Shown one piece after another: positions 45,149-54,394 of a DNA stretch of 64,000 nt (position 1 is its first letter; each line of letters starts with the position of its first letter). Source of the stretch: Methylococcus sp. EFPC2 (GTDB lineage Bacteria; Pseudomonadota; Gammaproteobacteria; Methylococcales; Methylococcaceae); the NCBI RefSeq assembly GCF_016925495.1, contig NZ_CP070491.1:3286001-3350000 (forward strand). The letters are read 5' to 3'. The notes under the pieces are model-generated. The model was given only the letters and a program-made list of their open reading frames with translations. It did not search any database and was not told where the DNA came from. The translations under genes and the position numbers were made by a program.

Positions 45149-47899
45149 TCAAAACTCATAGACAAACTCGCCGCCGCCCACGCCGACATGCACCCGCCCT
45201 ATGGTTTTGCCTTCCATTATGCGGACCAAAAATTCCTCGCTGATCTTAGGCAATACGGTATTGGTCAGTATTGCGTCTATCATGCGGCCGCCGCTTTCCA
45301 ACTCTGTGCAGCGGCTGGCGATGAGTTTGATGACCTCGTCGTCGTAGCTGAACGGAACCTTGTGAGCCTCCTCGATACGCTTCTTGATGCGGCCGAGCTG
45401 CAGGCGGGCAATGGCGCCTATCATCTCGTCGCTCAAGGGGTAATAAGGGATCACCACCAGGCGGCCGAGCAGGGCCGGCGGAAACACTTTCAGGAGCGGC
45501 TCGCGCAAGGCCTTGGCGATGCCTTCGGGCTCGGGCATTAGCTCGGGATCGCGGCAAAGATTGGCGATGAGCTCGGTGCCGGCGTTGGTGGTGAGCAGGA
45601 TGAGGGTGTTCTTGAAGTCGATCACCCGGCCCTCGCCGTCTTCCATCCAGCCCTTGTCGAAGACCTGGAAGAAGATTTCGTGCACATCCGGATGGGCTTT
45701 TTCCACCTCGTCCAGCAGCACCACGCTGTAGGGACGGCGGCGCACCGCCTCGGTCAGCACGCCGCCCTCGCCGTAGCCGACGTAGCCGGGCGGTGCGCCC
45801 TTGAGGGTGGAGACGGTGTGCGCCTCCTGGTATTCGCTCATGTTGATGGTGATGACGTTCTGCTCACCGCCGTAGAGGACCTCGGCCAGCGCCAGCGCCG
45901 TTTCGGTCTTGCCGACGCCGGAAGTGCCGGCCAGCATGAACACGCCTATGGGCTTGTTGGGATTATCCAGGCCGGCGCGGGCGGTCTGGATGCGCCGGGC
46001 GATCATTTCCAGCGCGTGGCGCTGGCCGATGATGCGCTGTTCCAGCAGATCCGCCAGCTTGAGCACGGTTTCGATCTCGTTCTTAACCATGCGGCCTACG
46101 GGTATGCCGGTCCAGTCCTGCACCACGGAGGCCACGGCCTGGTGGTCGACCGAAGGCAGGATCAGGGGATTTTCGCCCTGCAATTCGTGCAACTGGGCTT
46201 GCAGCGTTTTGAGCTCGGCCAGCAGGGTTGCGTGGTCGGCCTCCCTACTAACTGGAGCAGCCTCACCCCCTCCCTGACCCTCCCCCTGCGAGGGGGAGGG
46301 GATGTCAGCGGAAGAAGCTTGCGGTTCGGTCGTATCGACCGGCTTGCCGCCCGCTCTGAGCTTGGCGCGCAGATCCAGCACCTGCTCCACCAGCGCCTTC
46401 TCGCTGTTCCAGCGTTCCTCCAGTTGCGCCAGCCTGGCGTGTTCGTCCGCCAGCTTTTCGTTGGCCTGGGCTTCGCGTTCAGCCGTGTCTATGCCCACCG
46501 CTTTTTCCCGGCCTATGATGGCCAGTTCGGTGTTGAGGGCGTCGATGCGCTTGCGGCTGTCGTCCACCTCGGCCGGCACCGCGTACTGGGAGATGGCGAC
46601 CCGGGCGCTCGCGGTGTCCAGCAGGCTAACCGCCTTGTCCGGTAGCTGTCTGGCGGGGATGTAGCGATGCGACAGCTTGACCGCCGCTTCCAGTGCCTCG
46701 TCCAACACCTGGACCTTGTGGTGCTTTTCCATCACCGAGGCTACGCCGCGCATCATCAGGATCGCTTTCGTCTCGCTGGGTTCCTGCACCTGCACGACCT
46801 GGAAACGGCGGGTGAGCGCAGGGTCTTTTTCGATATGCTTCTTGTATTCCGCCCAGGTGGTGGCAGCCACGGTACGGAGGGTGCCGCGCGCCAGCGCCGG
46901 CTTCAGCAGATTGGCGGCGTCGCCCGTGCCGGCCGCACCGCCGGCGCCGACCAGGGTGTGGGCTTCGTCGATGAACAAAATGATGGGCTTGGGCGAAGCC
47001 TGGACCTCCTCGATCACCGAGCGCAGCCGGTTCTCGAACTCGCCCTTCATGCTGGCGCCGGCCTGCAGCAGGCCCACGTCCAGGGTGCGCAGGGTCACAT
47101 CCAGCAACGGGGGCGGGACGTCGCCGGCGACGATCTTCTGGGCGAAGCCTTCCACCACGGCGGTCTTGCCCACGCCCGCCTCGCCGGTGAGGATGGGATT
47201 GTTCTGCCGCCGCCGCATCAGGATGTCGATGACCTGGCGGATCTCCTCGTCGCGGCCGACGATGGGATCCATCTTGCCGGCACGGGCCTGTTCGGTCAGG
47301 TCGACGGTGAATTGCTTGAGCGCTTCCTGCTTGCCCAGGGCCGCCGGACTGATCGCCCCGCTGGCCTCGCCCGGCACCGCGCCACCCCCCACTCGGAAGC
47401 CATCGCTGGCGCCCAGCCCTTCCTCCGGCGAGCCGGCGACGACCTCGGCGTAGCGGTCGGTCAAGATGTCCGTCTTGATCTTGTCGAACTCATGCGAGAT
47501 GGCCAGCAACTGGTTGCGCAATTCCTTGGTCTTAGCGATGCCGACGATGAGATGCGCGCTGCGCACCTGGCTTTCGCCGAACATCAGGGTGCCGTACACC
47601 CAGCCCCGCTCCACGGCATCTTCCACGTGGGAGGAAAGGTCGGAGATCGAGGTGGAGCCGCGTGGCAGACGGTCCAAGGCGTCCGTGAAATCCTTTACCA
47701 GGCGGCCGGGATCGATGTTGAACTGCTTGATGATGCGGTGCAGATCGGAATCCTGAAGCTGGAGGATCTGGTGCAGCCAATGCACCAGTTCCACATAAGG
47801 GTTGCCGCGCAGCTTGCAGAATACCGTCGCACCCTCGATGGCTTTGTAACAAACCCGGTTGAGCTTGCCGAACAAATTGGCCCGGTTGATTTCGGTCAT
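45149..47899 (-). CDS. clpV: T6SS sheath-disassembly ATPase ClpV (TssH)
   Basis: 916 residues, AAA+ Clp/Hsp100. The N domain (1-160) binds the TssC N-terminal helix. Walker A sites are GEAGVGKT (239-246) and GTSGVGKT (658-665), each with its Walker B (IILFIDEAHTL; SVVLLDEVEKAHPD). The middle domain is coiled coil, with VVQDWTGIPVGRM before the second ATPase. The linker at about residues 531-546 reads DIPSPSQGEGQGGGE, encoded by a REP-like repeat (46261-46306), an unusual insertion. ClpV recycles contracted sheaths. It lies 43 bp downstream of tssG on the minus strand. Confidence 0.96.
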   Translation of the reverse strand: MTEINRANLFGKLNRVCYKAIEGATVFCKLRGNPYVELVHWLHQILQLQDSDLHRIIKQFNIDPGRLVKDFTDALDRLPRGSTSISDLSSHVEDAVERGWVYGTLMFGESQVRSAHLIVGIAKTKELRNQLLAISHEFDKIKTDILTDRYAEVVAGSPEEGLGASDGFRVGGGAVPGEASGAISPAALGKQEALKQFTVDLTEQARAGKMDPIVGRDEEIRQVIDILMRRRQNNPILTGEAGVGKTAVVEGFAQKIVAGDVPPPLLDVTLRTLDVGLLQAGASMKGEFENRLRSVIEEVQASPKPIILFIDEAHTLVGAGGAAGTGDAANLLKPALARGTLRTVAATTWAEYKKHIEKDPALTRRFQVVQVQEPSETKAILMMRGVASVMEKHHKVQVLDEALEAAVKLSHRYIPARQLPDKAVSLLDTASARVAISQYAVPAEVDDSRKRIDALNTELAIIGREKAVGIDTAEREAQANEKLADEHARLAQLEERWNSEKALVEQVLDLRAKLRAGGKPVDTTEPQASSADIPSPSQGEGQGGGEAAPVSREADHATLLAELKTLQAQLHELQGENPLILPSVDHQAVASVVQDWTGIPVGRMVKNEIETVLKLADLLEQRIIGQRHALEMIARRIQTARAGLDNPNKPIGVFMLAGTSGVGKTETALALAEVLYGGEQNVITINMSEYQEAHTVSTLKGAPPGYVGYGEGGVLTEAVRRRPYSVVLLDEVEKAHPDVHEIFFQVFDKGWMEDGEGRVIDFKNTLILLTTNAGTELIANLCRDPELMPEPEGIAKALREPLLKVFPPALLGRLVVIPYYPLSDEMIGAIARLQLGRIKKRIEEAHKVPFSYDDEVIKLIASRCTELESGGRMIDAILTNTVLPKISEEFLVRIMEGKTIGRVHVGVGGGEFVYEF
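46261..46306 (-). repeat. REP-like element inside clpV
   Basis: On the minus strand it reads CCCTCCCCCT-CGC-AGGGGGAGGG followed by TCAGGGAGGGGGTGAGG, matching the intergenic REP-like elements at 28635 and 30967. It is in frame and contributes the PSPSQGEGQGGG peptide to the ClpV linker. Confidence 0.85.
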
Positions 47900-47942
47900 A
47901 CGCTGGTTTCTCTCTGCAAAGGTCTAGGGTGGGTTTTAACGG

Positions 47943-49025
47943 CTACCGGGTGCCTTGGGTCGCGCCCGCCCCGGCCAGGAGCGCGTCGTGTCTATCGGCC
48001 GGCATAGCGAAAAAAGGATTGAGCATCAGGTCGGCGGCGTCGGAGGCGCTCGGGCTCGCACCCAACCAGCTGGTCCAGCCCAGCCGGCTTGCGCCGTTCA
48101 GACTCATGGCCGGCACTTCCGCGCGGCGCAGTATCGGATTGACGTCCCAGCTCAGTTCGTCGCCGATGTAGTTGCGCACGATGGCCACCAGTTCCGCCAA
48201 GCGCCGGCCGCCGGGCAACATCGCGATGTATTGGTCCAGGCTCAACGGCCCCAGCACGATGCGAAACTTGTACTGGCGGCTCCAGACGAATCGGCCGGCC
48301 ACCGTGGACCTTCCCAGGGCGCCGTTGGCCGCGCCCCCACCCAGCCGCGTCTGATCCTGCGGCGCGATCTCCATCCATTCGCCGACGAACTCGTCCACCC
48401 GCACCTCGAAGCCGAGAAAACCCGCGACGATGGCTTCGAGCCCCTCGGCGTTCTTGGTTTGGCTCGCCAGCAGGCCGGCGTAATGGAGCTTGGCCAAATC
48501 GGGCAGGGCGTCGCGATCGCGCAGGCTGTCCAGTCCCAGACCGAATAGCGACGCCACATAGCCGGCGTAGACATCGGACGCGGGACGATCATGGCTGACC
48601 GTAGGCCGGGCGTTGGCCCAGGCGCGAAAGAAAAGCGACAGCATGCGGTGGTGAAAAATGTCCGCGAACCGCGCCAGGGTGAGGTCCTGGTGGTGCCGAA
48701 TACGGTCGTTGGCGTATTCCGTCAGATGCAGGGGCAAGGGACCGTTCGGCCCGAACAGCCCCAGGAAGCGCACGGCCAGCCGCTCCGGGCGGATACCGGC
48801 CAAAGCAGGCTCGACGGCCGCCAGGGTGGAGGGAGCGAAATCCAGCTCGGGGAGCTGCGCCAGCCTGATGGGATCTTCGCTCGCCCGCAAGGAGGTGCCC
48901 AAGCGCGGCTTATCCGGAAATTGGCATTCGATCAGGCGCAAGGCCTGAAAGAAATCGTAGCGTTGCGGCTGTTCGCGCAAGGCCTCGATCAAATCGTGGG
49001 GCGCTGTCCGACCCTGATCGGCCAT
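47943..49025 (-). CDS. tssG: T6SS baseplate protein TssG
   Basis: 360 residues. DFFQALRLIECQFPDKPRLGTS at the start, FLGLFGPNGPLPLHLTEYANDRI, the FRAWANARPT segment and FLGFEVRVDEFVGEWMEI fit TssG of the TssEFGK baseplate wedge. Two TssG copies with TssF and TssE form the baseplate to which VgrG attaches. The ATG overlaps the tssF 3' end by 37 bp, which points to coupled translation. Confidence 0.94.
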   Translation of the reverse strand: MADQGRTAPHDLIEALREQPQRYDFFQALRLIECQFPDKPRLGTSLRASEDPIRLAQLPELDFAPSTLAAVEPALAGIRPERLAVRFLGLFGPNGPLPLHLTEYANDRIRHHQDLTLARFADIFHHRMLSLFFRAWANARPTVSHDRPASDVYAGYVASLFGLGLDSLRDRDALPDLAKLHYAGLLASQTKNAEGLEAIVAGFLGFEVRVDEFVGEWMEIAPQDQTRLGGGAANGALGRSTVAGRFVWSRQYKFRIVLGPLSLDQYIAMLPGGRRLAELVAIVRNYIGDELSWDVNPILRRAEVPAMSLNGASRLGWTSWLGASPSASDAADLMLNPFFAMPADRHDALLAGAGATQGTR

Positions 49026-50863
49026 TTCATGATCTCCCCACGGTCGCTGCTCCGTATGACCGTTTCCGTGAACGAATTGATGGACGCATAGCGCGCGAAA
49101 AACTGCTCCAGCACCGCGCCGATGAGAAAGACGCCGCTGCCCTCGAAAGATGATTCGTCGAACGTGACAGTGATCTCCAGGCCGCGCCCGAAAACGATGG
49201 GACCGGCGGCGTCTATCCGTCTGACCACGTTGCGCGCCTGGCAGGACAAGACCCCCTCGATCTGCTTGCGCAGGCTCACATCGTTACGCTCGCCATAAAT
49301 CGTCAGCAGCTCGCGCAGCGCGGCGGCCCCGCTCTTGGCATCGCTGTCGGCCAGGGACAAATAGTTCAGCGACAAGTGGCTGATCAAGCGCCAGGCGAAA
49401 CCACCGTCCGCTCTGGACGGCGCCGGTTTGGTCGGTCCCGCGAGGCAGCGTATGGCCTGCACCGGTGCACCGACCTCCAGGGTGAAGTCCGTAGTGCCCA
49501 CACCCACGGGCATGACGAGAGGGAGATCGCGATTAGTGCACCAGGTTTGCAGCCCGAGCTGCTTCAGATCGCTGCCATAGGGCGCCTGATTTGCGTCCAC
49601 CAGCGACAAATAGACTTCGCTGCCGACATAGGAGGAGCGCTGCCCCTCCCGCCTCTGCTTGGAGGACAGCAGCCGCTTCCGCCTGCGGACCATGTAGTAG
49701 CCGGTTTCATCGGCCCGGCTGTAGCCGGTCTTGGAGCCGTAAAAAGGCAGAAAGCCCTGCTCCTGGCCTTGCGTACTCCCGTAGCCCGTCGCCTCGACGA
49801 TCGAATAGGCCTCGAAATCCATGGGGCGCGTGCGATCCGGCACGATGTGGTACTCGGAATCCGCCCGGTTCAAATGGATGCGGTCGCAGCGCTTGGGAAA
49901 CAAATTGATGATGGGGGAGCAAAACAGGGCGAACTGATTGGCGTCGACCGCGTTGACCAGTCCCGGGTGGCTGTTGTCGAACATGACGATCAAATCGAGC
50001 TCCGTATCCCGGCACCGCCGCACGGCCGCATCCAGGCCCTGCAATTCGACGAACAGGAAGCGCTCCGGAAAGGCGAAGTATTCGTGCAATAGCCGATAAC
50101 CCTGGAAGGAGCGGGGTCCCACGGGTAGCAGGGCCTCCCCGTCGTCGAAACCCATCCGCCGGCCCGGTTGCCTGACGATTTCCACCCAGGGGTCGTCGCT
50201 CGCAACCGGCTTGATCGCCAGGGCGTAGCCGTGGGCGATCAGCTGCTCGTACAGCCGCACGGGCAACTCTCCGGTACCGCGCAGGAACAACGGCAACGAG
50301 GACAGGGCGAGCTGATTGAAACGAAGGCCGGCACTGGTTTTGATGCGCAGGCGCAAGCCCGATTTCAAGCCCGGTAGGCTGGGCACGCCGAGATTGGCGA
50401 CCGCACTGGGATTGGCAAGATATTCCGCCTCGCTCAATTGCAGCGGCAACAGGGTAAGGTCATGCGCGGTGCGGTATTCGCAGGCGGTCTGCTCGCCTTT
50501 GGCGATCTGGCTGCGCAAGGTGGTGCCGCGCGGCAGCTTGAAGCCTTGCGCCAGGGCGCCCTCCTTCAGGTCCGGCTGGAATTGCGCCACCGCCATGGAC
50601 GGCGTTTGAGCGAGATAATGGGGATAGACGATTTCCAGCAAGTGCTGGGTGAAATTTGGGAACTCCGCGTCCACCTTGAGCTGGACTCGCGCCGCCAGGA
50701 AGGCGAAGCCTTCCAGCAGGCGCTCGACATAAGGGTCCGCGCATTCGAACTCGTCCAGCCCAATGCGCCCGGCCACCTTGGGGAACTCCTTGGCGAATTC
50801 CGCACCAACCTCGCGCAGATGCTGCAATTCGCGGTTGTAGTAGGAAAGCAGGCGCGGGTCCAT
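48989..50863 (-). CDS. tssF: T6SS baseplate protein TssF
   Basis: 624 residues. YYNRELQHLREVGAEFAKEFPKVAGRIGL, DPYVERLLEGFAFLAARVQLKVDAEFPNFTQHLLEIVYPHYLAQ and GRGLEITVTFDESSF are typical TssF segments. It contacts TssG and TssK and anchors the baseplate to the membrane complex. It is the longest baseplate gene; it starts 2 bp after tssE and overlaps tssG. Confidence 0.95.
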   Translation of the reverse strand: MDPRLLSYYNRELQHLREVGAEFAKEFPKVAGRIGLDEFECADPYVERLLEGFAFLAARVQLKVDAEFPNFTQHLLEIVYPHYLAQTPSMAVAQFQPDLKEGALAQGFKLPRGTTLRSQIAKGEQTACEYRTAHDLTLLPLQLSEAEYLANPSAVANLGVPSLPGLKSGLRLRIKTSAGLRFNQLALSSLPLFLRGTGELPVRLYEQLIAHGYALAIKPVASDDPWVEIVRQPGRRMGFDDGEALLPVGPRSFQGYRLLHEYFAFPERFLFVELQGLDAAVRRCRDTELDLIVMFDNSHPGLVNAVDANQFALFCSPIINLFPKRCDRIHLNRADSEYHIVPDRTRPMDFEAYSIVEATGYGSTQGQEQGFLPFYGSKTGYSRADETGYYMVRRRKRLLSSKQRREGQRSSYVGSEVYLSLVDANQAPYGSDLKQLGLQTWCTNRDLPLVMPVGVGTTDFTLEVGAPVQAIRCLAGPTKPAPSRADGGFAWRLISHLSLNYLSLADSDAKSGAAALRELLTIYGERNDVSLRKQIEGVLSCQARNVVRRIDAAGPIVFGRGLEITVTFDESSFEGSGVFLIGAVLEQFFARYASINSFTETVIRSSDRGEIMKWPIRVGQRPTI

Positions 50864-50865
50864 GA

Positions 50866-51369
50866 TCAGCCGTTCAGTTCACGCACGTCGGCATCCCCGG
50901 TCTGGACATCGAATTCCGTCCGGATATAGAGATGCACGGGCAAGGGTTGGGCCCAGAGATAGCCTTCGATGTTGAAACTCAGGGTGCGGACGCTCATCTT
51001 TTCGTCCGAGCTCACGGCCTGAACGCGCAGCGAGTTCGGCATGATGCGCGGTTCGAAATTCAGGATGGCTTGCTTCAATCGCCTTTCCAGCGCGGCCATG
51101 TTCGCGCCTGAAGCCGTGACGCCGGACAAATCCTTGATGCCGAAATTGACGACCGAGCGGGCGACCTGGGGGTAATGGTCCAGGTTTTCGGCGCTGTCCA
51201 GCGAGCGGGAATTGAGCAGCCAGGCCAGATCACGCAGTACCGACGCGCGCAGCCTGCGCATGGACAAGACCCGCTGGTCGCGGGACTCCTGCTGTTTGCC
51301 GGGCTCATCGTCCGTCAGGCGGTCCAGCAGGGAGGGCTGCAATCGCTCCTTTTGCGTCAGCTCCGCCAT
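50866..51369 (-). CDS. tssE: T6SS baseplate wedge protein TssE
   Basis: 167 residues from ATG 51369, with a gp25-like lysozyme-fold core: SVVNFGIKDLSGVT and RRLKQAILNFEPRIMPNSLRV, with the conserved wedge residues in the EPRI segment. It starts the sheath assembly at the baseplate. It is longer than some family members at the N-terminus. It follows tagJ by 2 bp. Confidence 0.93.
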   Translation of the reverse strand: MAELTQKERLQPSLLDRLTDDEPGKQQESRDQRVLSMRRLRASVLRDLAWLLNSRSLDSAENLDHYPQVARSVVNFGIKDLSGVTASGANMAALERRLKQAILNFEPRIMPNSLRVQAVSSDEKMSVRTLSFNIEGYLWAQPLPVHLYIRTEFDVQTGDADVRELNG

Positions 51370-51371
51370 GC

Positions 51372-52175
51372 TCAGGCCTGCGCCGTATCCAGTTCGATTT
51401 CGCGGATGTCCAGCAAGGCATGGTCCCCCTGGTCGGTGGTGAGCATGCGCTGGCCCGAGCCGCGGTAATGACCTTCCGCGAGTTCCGTCCATTCGGTCTT
51501 ACGCGCCAGACGGATGGCGTTGTCCGGGGAGGACTCGGACGCCGGATAGCGGCTGGGAATGAAGCCGAAGGACTCTCCGCCGTTGCTCCACACGAAATGG
51601 GCGGGCAGCCACACGAGATCGCGCAGATCCGCGGGCGGGGTAATCTTGATCGCCGATATGCGATGAAAGGGTATCCAATAATATTTGCCCTTGACGATGG
51701 CCTCCAATACCGGACCCAAACGGGTATCGGCGTCGGCTATCCAGCTGAAAGGCTGGCCGTCGATGCGGCCGGCGGTCGCCGGCGCCAGATCGAAAACTTG
51801 TTGAAGGAGCGCCCGTGCTTCCGCATGGCGACCCTGTATATCGAGACGCAAAGCTTCAAATTGCAAGGCGGACCATTGCTCGGGATCACCGAACAGCAAG
51901 GGGAGACGTTGTCCCGCAAATACGTCGGCGCGCAAGGCCTCGCAACGCAAGGTTTCCCGGTAGGCTTGGACCATAGCGAGCGTGTCGACATCCATTTCGG
52001 CCAAAACGTTAAGCTGATTGAGAGCTCGAGACCAATCGCCCAAGACTGATAGCAATTGGAACAGGAAGATCCGCAACTTCGAGTGGGCCGGTTCTACTCG
52101 CACCATTTGCTGAAGGTTCGCAAGTGCTTGCTCCAGGTCACCATCGAGCAATGAGTGTTCCGCAACGTTTGGCAT
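51372..52175 (-). CDS. tagJ: T6SS accessory protein TagJ (ImpE)
   Basis: 267 residues. An N-terminal TPR-like helical part (DLEQALANLQQMVRVEPAHSKLRIFLFQLL) is followed by the ImpE domain (SWIADADTRLGPVLEAIVKGKYYWIPFHRI, WLPAHFVWSNGGESFGFIPSRYP). TagJ binds the N-terminal helix of TssB and helps bring ClpV to the sheath. It occurs only in some T6SS clades, such as P. aeruginosa H1. It is encoded between hcp and tssE. Confidence 0.93.
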   Translation of the reverse strand: MPNVAEHSLLDGDLEQALANLQQMVRVEPAHSKLRIFLFQLLSVLGDWSRALNQLNVLAEMDVDTLAMVQAYRETLRCEALRADVFAGQRLPLLFGDPEQWSALQFEALRLDIQGRHAEARALLQQVFDLAPATAGRIDGQPFSWIADADTRLGPVLEAIVKGKYYWIPFHRISAIKITPPADLRDLVWLPAHFVWSNGGESFGFIPSRYPASESSPDNAIRLARKTEWTELAEGHYRGSGQRMLTTDQGDHALLDIREIELDTAQA

Positions 52176-52253
52176 TAAGTACTCTCAATGTGGGGACGAA
52201 TAAAACGCGCGAAGACGGGCGGCCGAGCCGCCCGCGCTACGAATTTCCGATAA

Positions 52254-52733
52254 CTAGCTGGCTCTATTGGTGAGCAGATTCCAAGACTTCGCCTGTCCTT
52301 CCACCACGGCCTTGCCGTCCTTGAACGCGTTGTAGTTGACCGTGATCTTGGTGAAGTTCAGCGATAAAGATTCCGAGGGCCTGTCTCCGCCGCTGCTGAC
52401 GCTATACCCGCTGATCAAAGCATTTTCCAGGACGATTTGGTAAAAAATCTCGTCTTTTTCCTTAATCGTCTCGACGAAATCTATCGTTACCTTGGAGCCC
52501 GTACCATTAACGGCTTCGAAGAACAATTGGTTGGAAGCAATATCCATGGATTTGGTGAACACTAGCTCTGAAATCGATGGATGACTGGCCTGTCGATCCT
52601 GCGAGCCAGGTTCTGGAGATCCGATTCCCCGGCCCACGCCGAATTGCACCGAGCTAATTGAGATCCAATCTTTGTGGCCCTCATACGTAACACCACCTTT
52701 AATTTCCGGTTCGAATTTCAAAAAAATGGCCAT
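52254..52733 (-). CDS. hcp: T6SS tube protein Hcp (TssD)
   Basis: 159 residues. IFLKFEPEIKGGVTYEGHKDWISISSVQFG and the following SKVTIDFVETIKEKDEIFYQIVLENALISGYSVSSGGD are the Hcp1 hallmarks. Hexamers stack into the inner tube and carry small effectors. GGAG sits a few bases before the ATG. A terminator-like hairpin lies 36 bp upstream, so Hcp probably has its own promoter in the 170-bp gap after tssC or depends on readthrough. Confidence 0.94.
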   Translation of the reverse strand: MAIFLKFEPEIKGGVTYEGHKDWISISSVQFGVGRGIGSPEPGSQDRQASHPSISELVFTKSMDIASNQLFFEAVNGTGSKVTIDFVETIKEKDEIFYQIVLENALISGYSVSSGGDRPSESLSLNFTKITVNYNAFKDGKAVVEGQAKSWNLLTNRAS

Positions 52734-52768
52734 TTTGAACTCCTGCTTTTTTGTATGACGCGTTAAGT

Positions 52769-52794
52769 AAAAAATCGGAATACTTTCGTATTCC
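52769..52794 (-). terminator. Rho-independent terminator between tssC and hcp
   Basis: On the minus strand GGAATAC-GAAA-GTATTCC is followed by GATTTTTTA. The 7-bp stem with a GAAA tetraloop and a six-T tract is a good intrinsic terminator. Partial readthrough would separate hcp expression from tssABC. Confidence 0.75.
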
Positions 52795-52903
52795 TCGACG
52801 ACGAGACAGGCGCATCCCTCTGCCAGAATCTCGGAAGATTCCTGAGCTCATATCCTTACGGCCCAAGCTGCAATGCGCCAATCACAACCCTTGTTTCGTA
52901 CGG

Positions 52904-54391
52904 CTACTTCTTTTGTGATGGCAATTTGGAAGTCAAACGCAAAGAGACGGTCAAACCTTCCAGTTGGTAATGGGGCCGCAGAAAAAACTTGGAGTTGTAA
53001 TATCCTGGGTTGCCCTCGACCTCTTCGACCACCACTTCCGCGGCGGACAACGGATAGCGCGCCTTATCCTCTTCCGTGGCTCTTGCAGGGTTCTGCAGAA
53101 CGTACTTACTGATCCAGCGATTCAGCCAAACCTCCATGTCGTCCCTTTCCTTGAAGGATCCGATCTTGTCGCGGACGATACACTTCAAATAGTGGGCGAA
53201 CCGGCAGGTGGCGAACAGATACGGCAGCCGGGCCGCCAGGTTGGCGTTCGCGGTCGCATCCGGATCGTCGTATTCGGCCGGCTTCTGCAAGGATTGCGCG
53301 CCGATAAACGCGGCGAAATCCGAGTTTTTCTTGTGTATCAAAGGCATGAAGCCGGACTTGGCCAACTCGGCCTCGCGCCGGTCGCTGATGGCGATTTCCG
53401 TCGGGCACTTCATGTCCACGCCGCCGTCGTCGGTGGGGAAGGAGTGCACGGGCAAGCCTTCCACCGCCCCGCCCGACTCGATGCCGCGAATGTTCGAACA
53501 CCAGCCGTAGAGCTTGAACGAGCGGTTGATGTTGGTCGCCATGGCATACGCCGCGTTGGCCCAGGTGTATTTGCTGCTGTCGGCGCCTTCGGTTTCCTCC
53601 TCGAAATCGAACTCCTCCACCGGGCTGGTCTTGGAACCGTAGGGCAGGCGCGAGAGGAAACGCGGCATGGCCAGGCCGAGGTAGCGCGAATCGTCCGACT
53701 CCCTCAGGGACCGCCAGGCCGCGTAGTCCGGTGTGGAGAATATCTTGGTCAGGTCGCGCGGATTCGCCAGTTCGCTCCAGGACTCCATACCCAGCGCAGA
53801 CGGCGCGACGCCGGAAATGAAGGGCGCGTGCGAGGCCGCCGAGATCTGGGCGATCTGCGACAGCAGTTCCACATCCGGAGGCGAGTGGTCGAAGTGGTAA
53901 TCCCCCACCAGGCAGCCGAAAGGCTCGCCGCCGAACTGGCCGTATTCTTCCTCATACAGCTTCTTGAACAGCGGACTTTGATCCCAGGAAGTACCCTTGA
54001 ATTTCTTCAGAGTCTTGCCCAGCTCCTGCTTGGAGATGTTCATGACGCGGATCTTGAGCATCTCGTCGGTTTCGGTGTTGTTCACCAGGTGGTGCAGTCC
54101 TCGCCAGGCGCCTTCCAGCTTCTGAAACTCCTCGTGGTGCAGGATCTGGTTGACCTGTCGGGTCAGCCTGGCGTCGATTTCGGCGATGATCGCCTCTATC
54201 GTCTTGACCGCATCCTCCGAAACCAGAGATACATCCTTGAGCACGAATTCGGCCAGCGTTGTGACCGCGGTTTCGACAGCCTCCTTGGCACGGTCGGATT
54301 TCGGTTTGAACTCCTTGTTGAGCAGGGAGGAGAACTCCGAAACTTCGAGGGTGGCGCCTTCCGCCTGTTTTTGCGTTTCCAGTTCGGCCAT
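52904..54391 (-). CDS. tssC: T6SS sheath large subunit TssC
   Basis: 495 residues. FQKLEGAWRGLHHLVNNTETDEMLKIRVMNISKQELGKTL, the PFGCLVGDYHFDHSPPDVELLSQIAQISAASHAPF segment, and the C-terminal YYNSKFFLRPHYQLEGLTVSLRLTSKLPSQ (ending in the handshake region) match TssC/VipB. With TssB it forms the contractile sheath that ClpV later disassembles. It is encoded 3 bp after tssB. Confidence 0.97.
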   Translation of the reverse strand: MAELETQKQAEGATLEVSEFSSLLNKEFKPKSDRAKEAVETAVTTLAEFVLKDVSLVSEDAVKTIEAIIAEIDARLTRQVNQILHHEEFQKLEGAWRGLHHLVNNTETDEMLKIRVMNISKQELGKTLKKFKGTSWDQSPLFKKLYEEEYGQFGGEPFGCLVGDYHFDHSPPDVELLSQIAQISAASHAPFISGVAPSALGMESWSELANPRDLTKIFSTPDYAAWRSLRESDDSRYLGLAMPRFLSRLPYGSKTSPVEEFDFEEETEGADSSKYTWANAAYAMATNINRSFKLYGWCSNIRGIESGGAVEGLPVHSFPTDDGGVDMKCPTEIAISDRREAELAKSGFMPLIHKKNSDFAAFIGAQSLQKPAEYDDPDATANANLAARLPYLFATCRFAHYLKCIVRDKIGSFKERDDMEVWLNRWISKYVLQNPARATEEDKARYPLSAAEVVVEEVEGNPGYYNSKFFLRPHYQLEGLTVSLRLTSKLPSQKK

Positions 54392-54394
54392 GGC

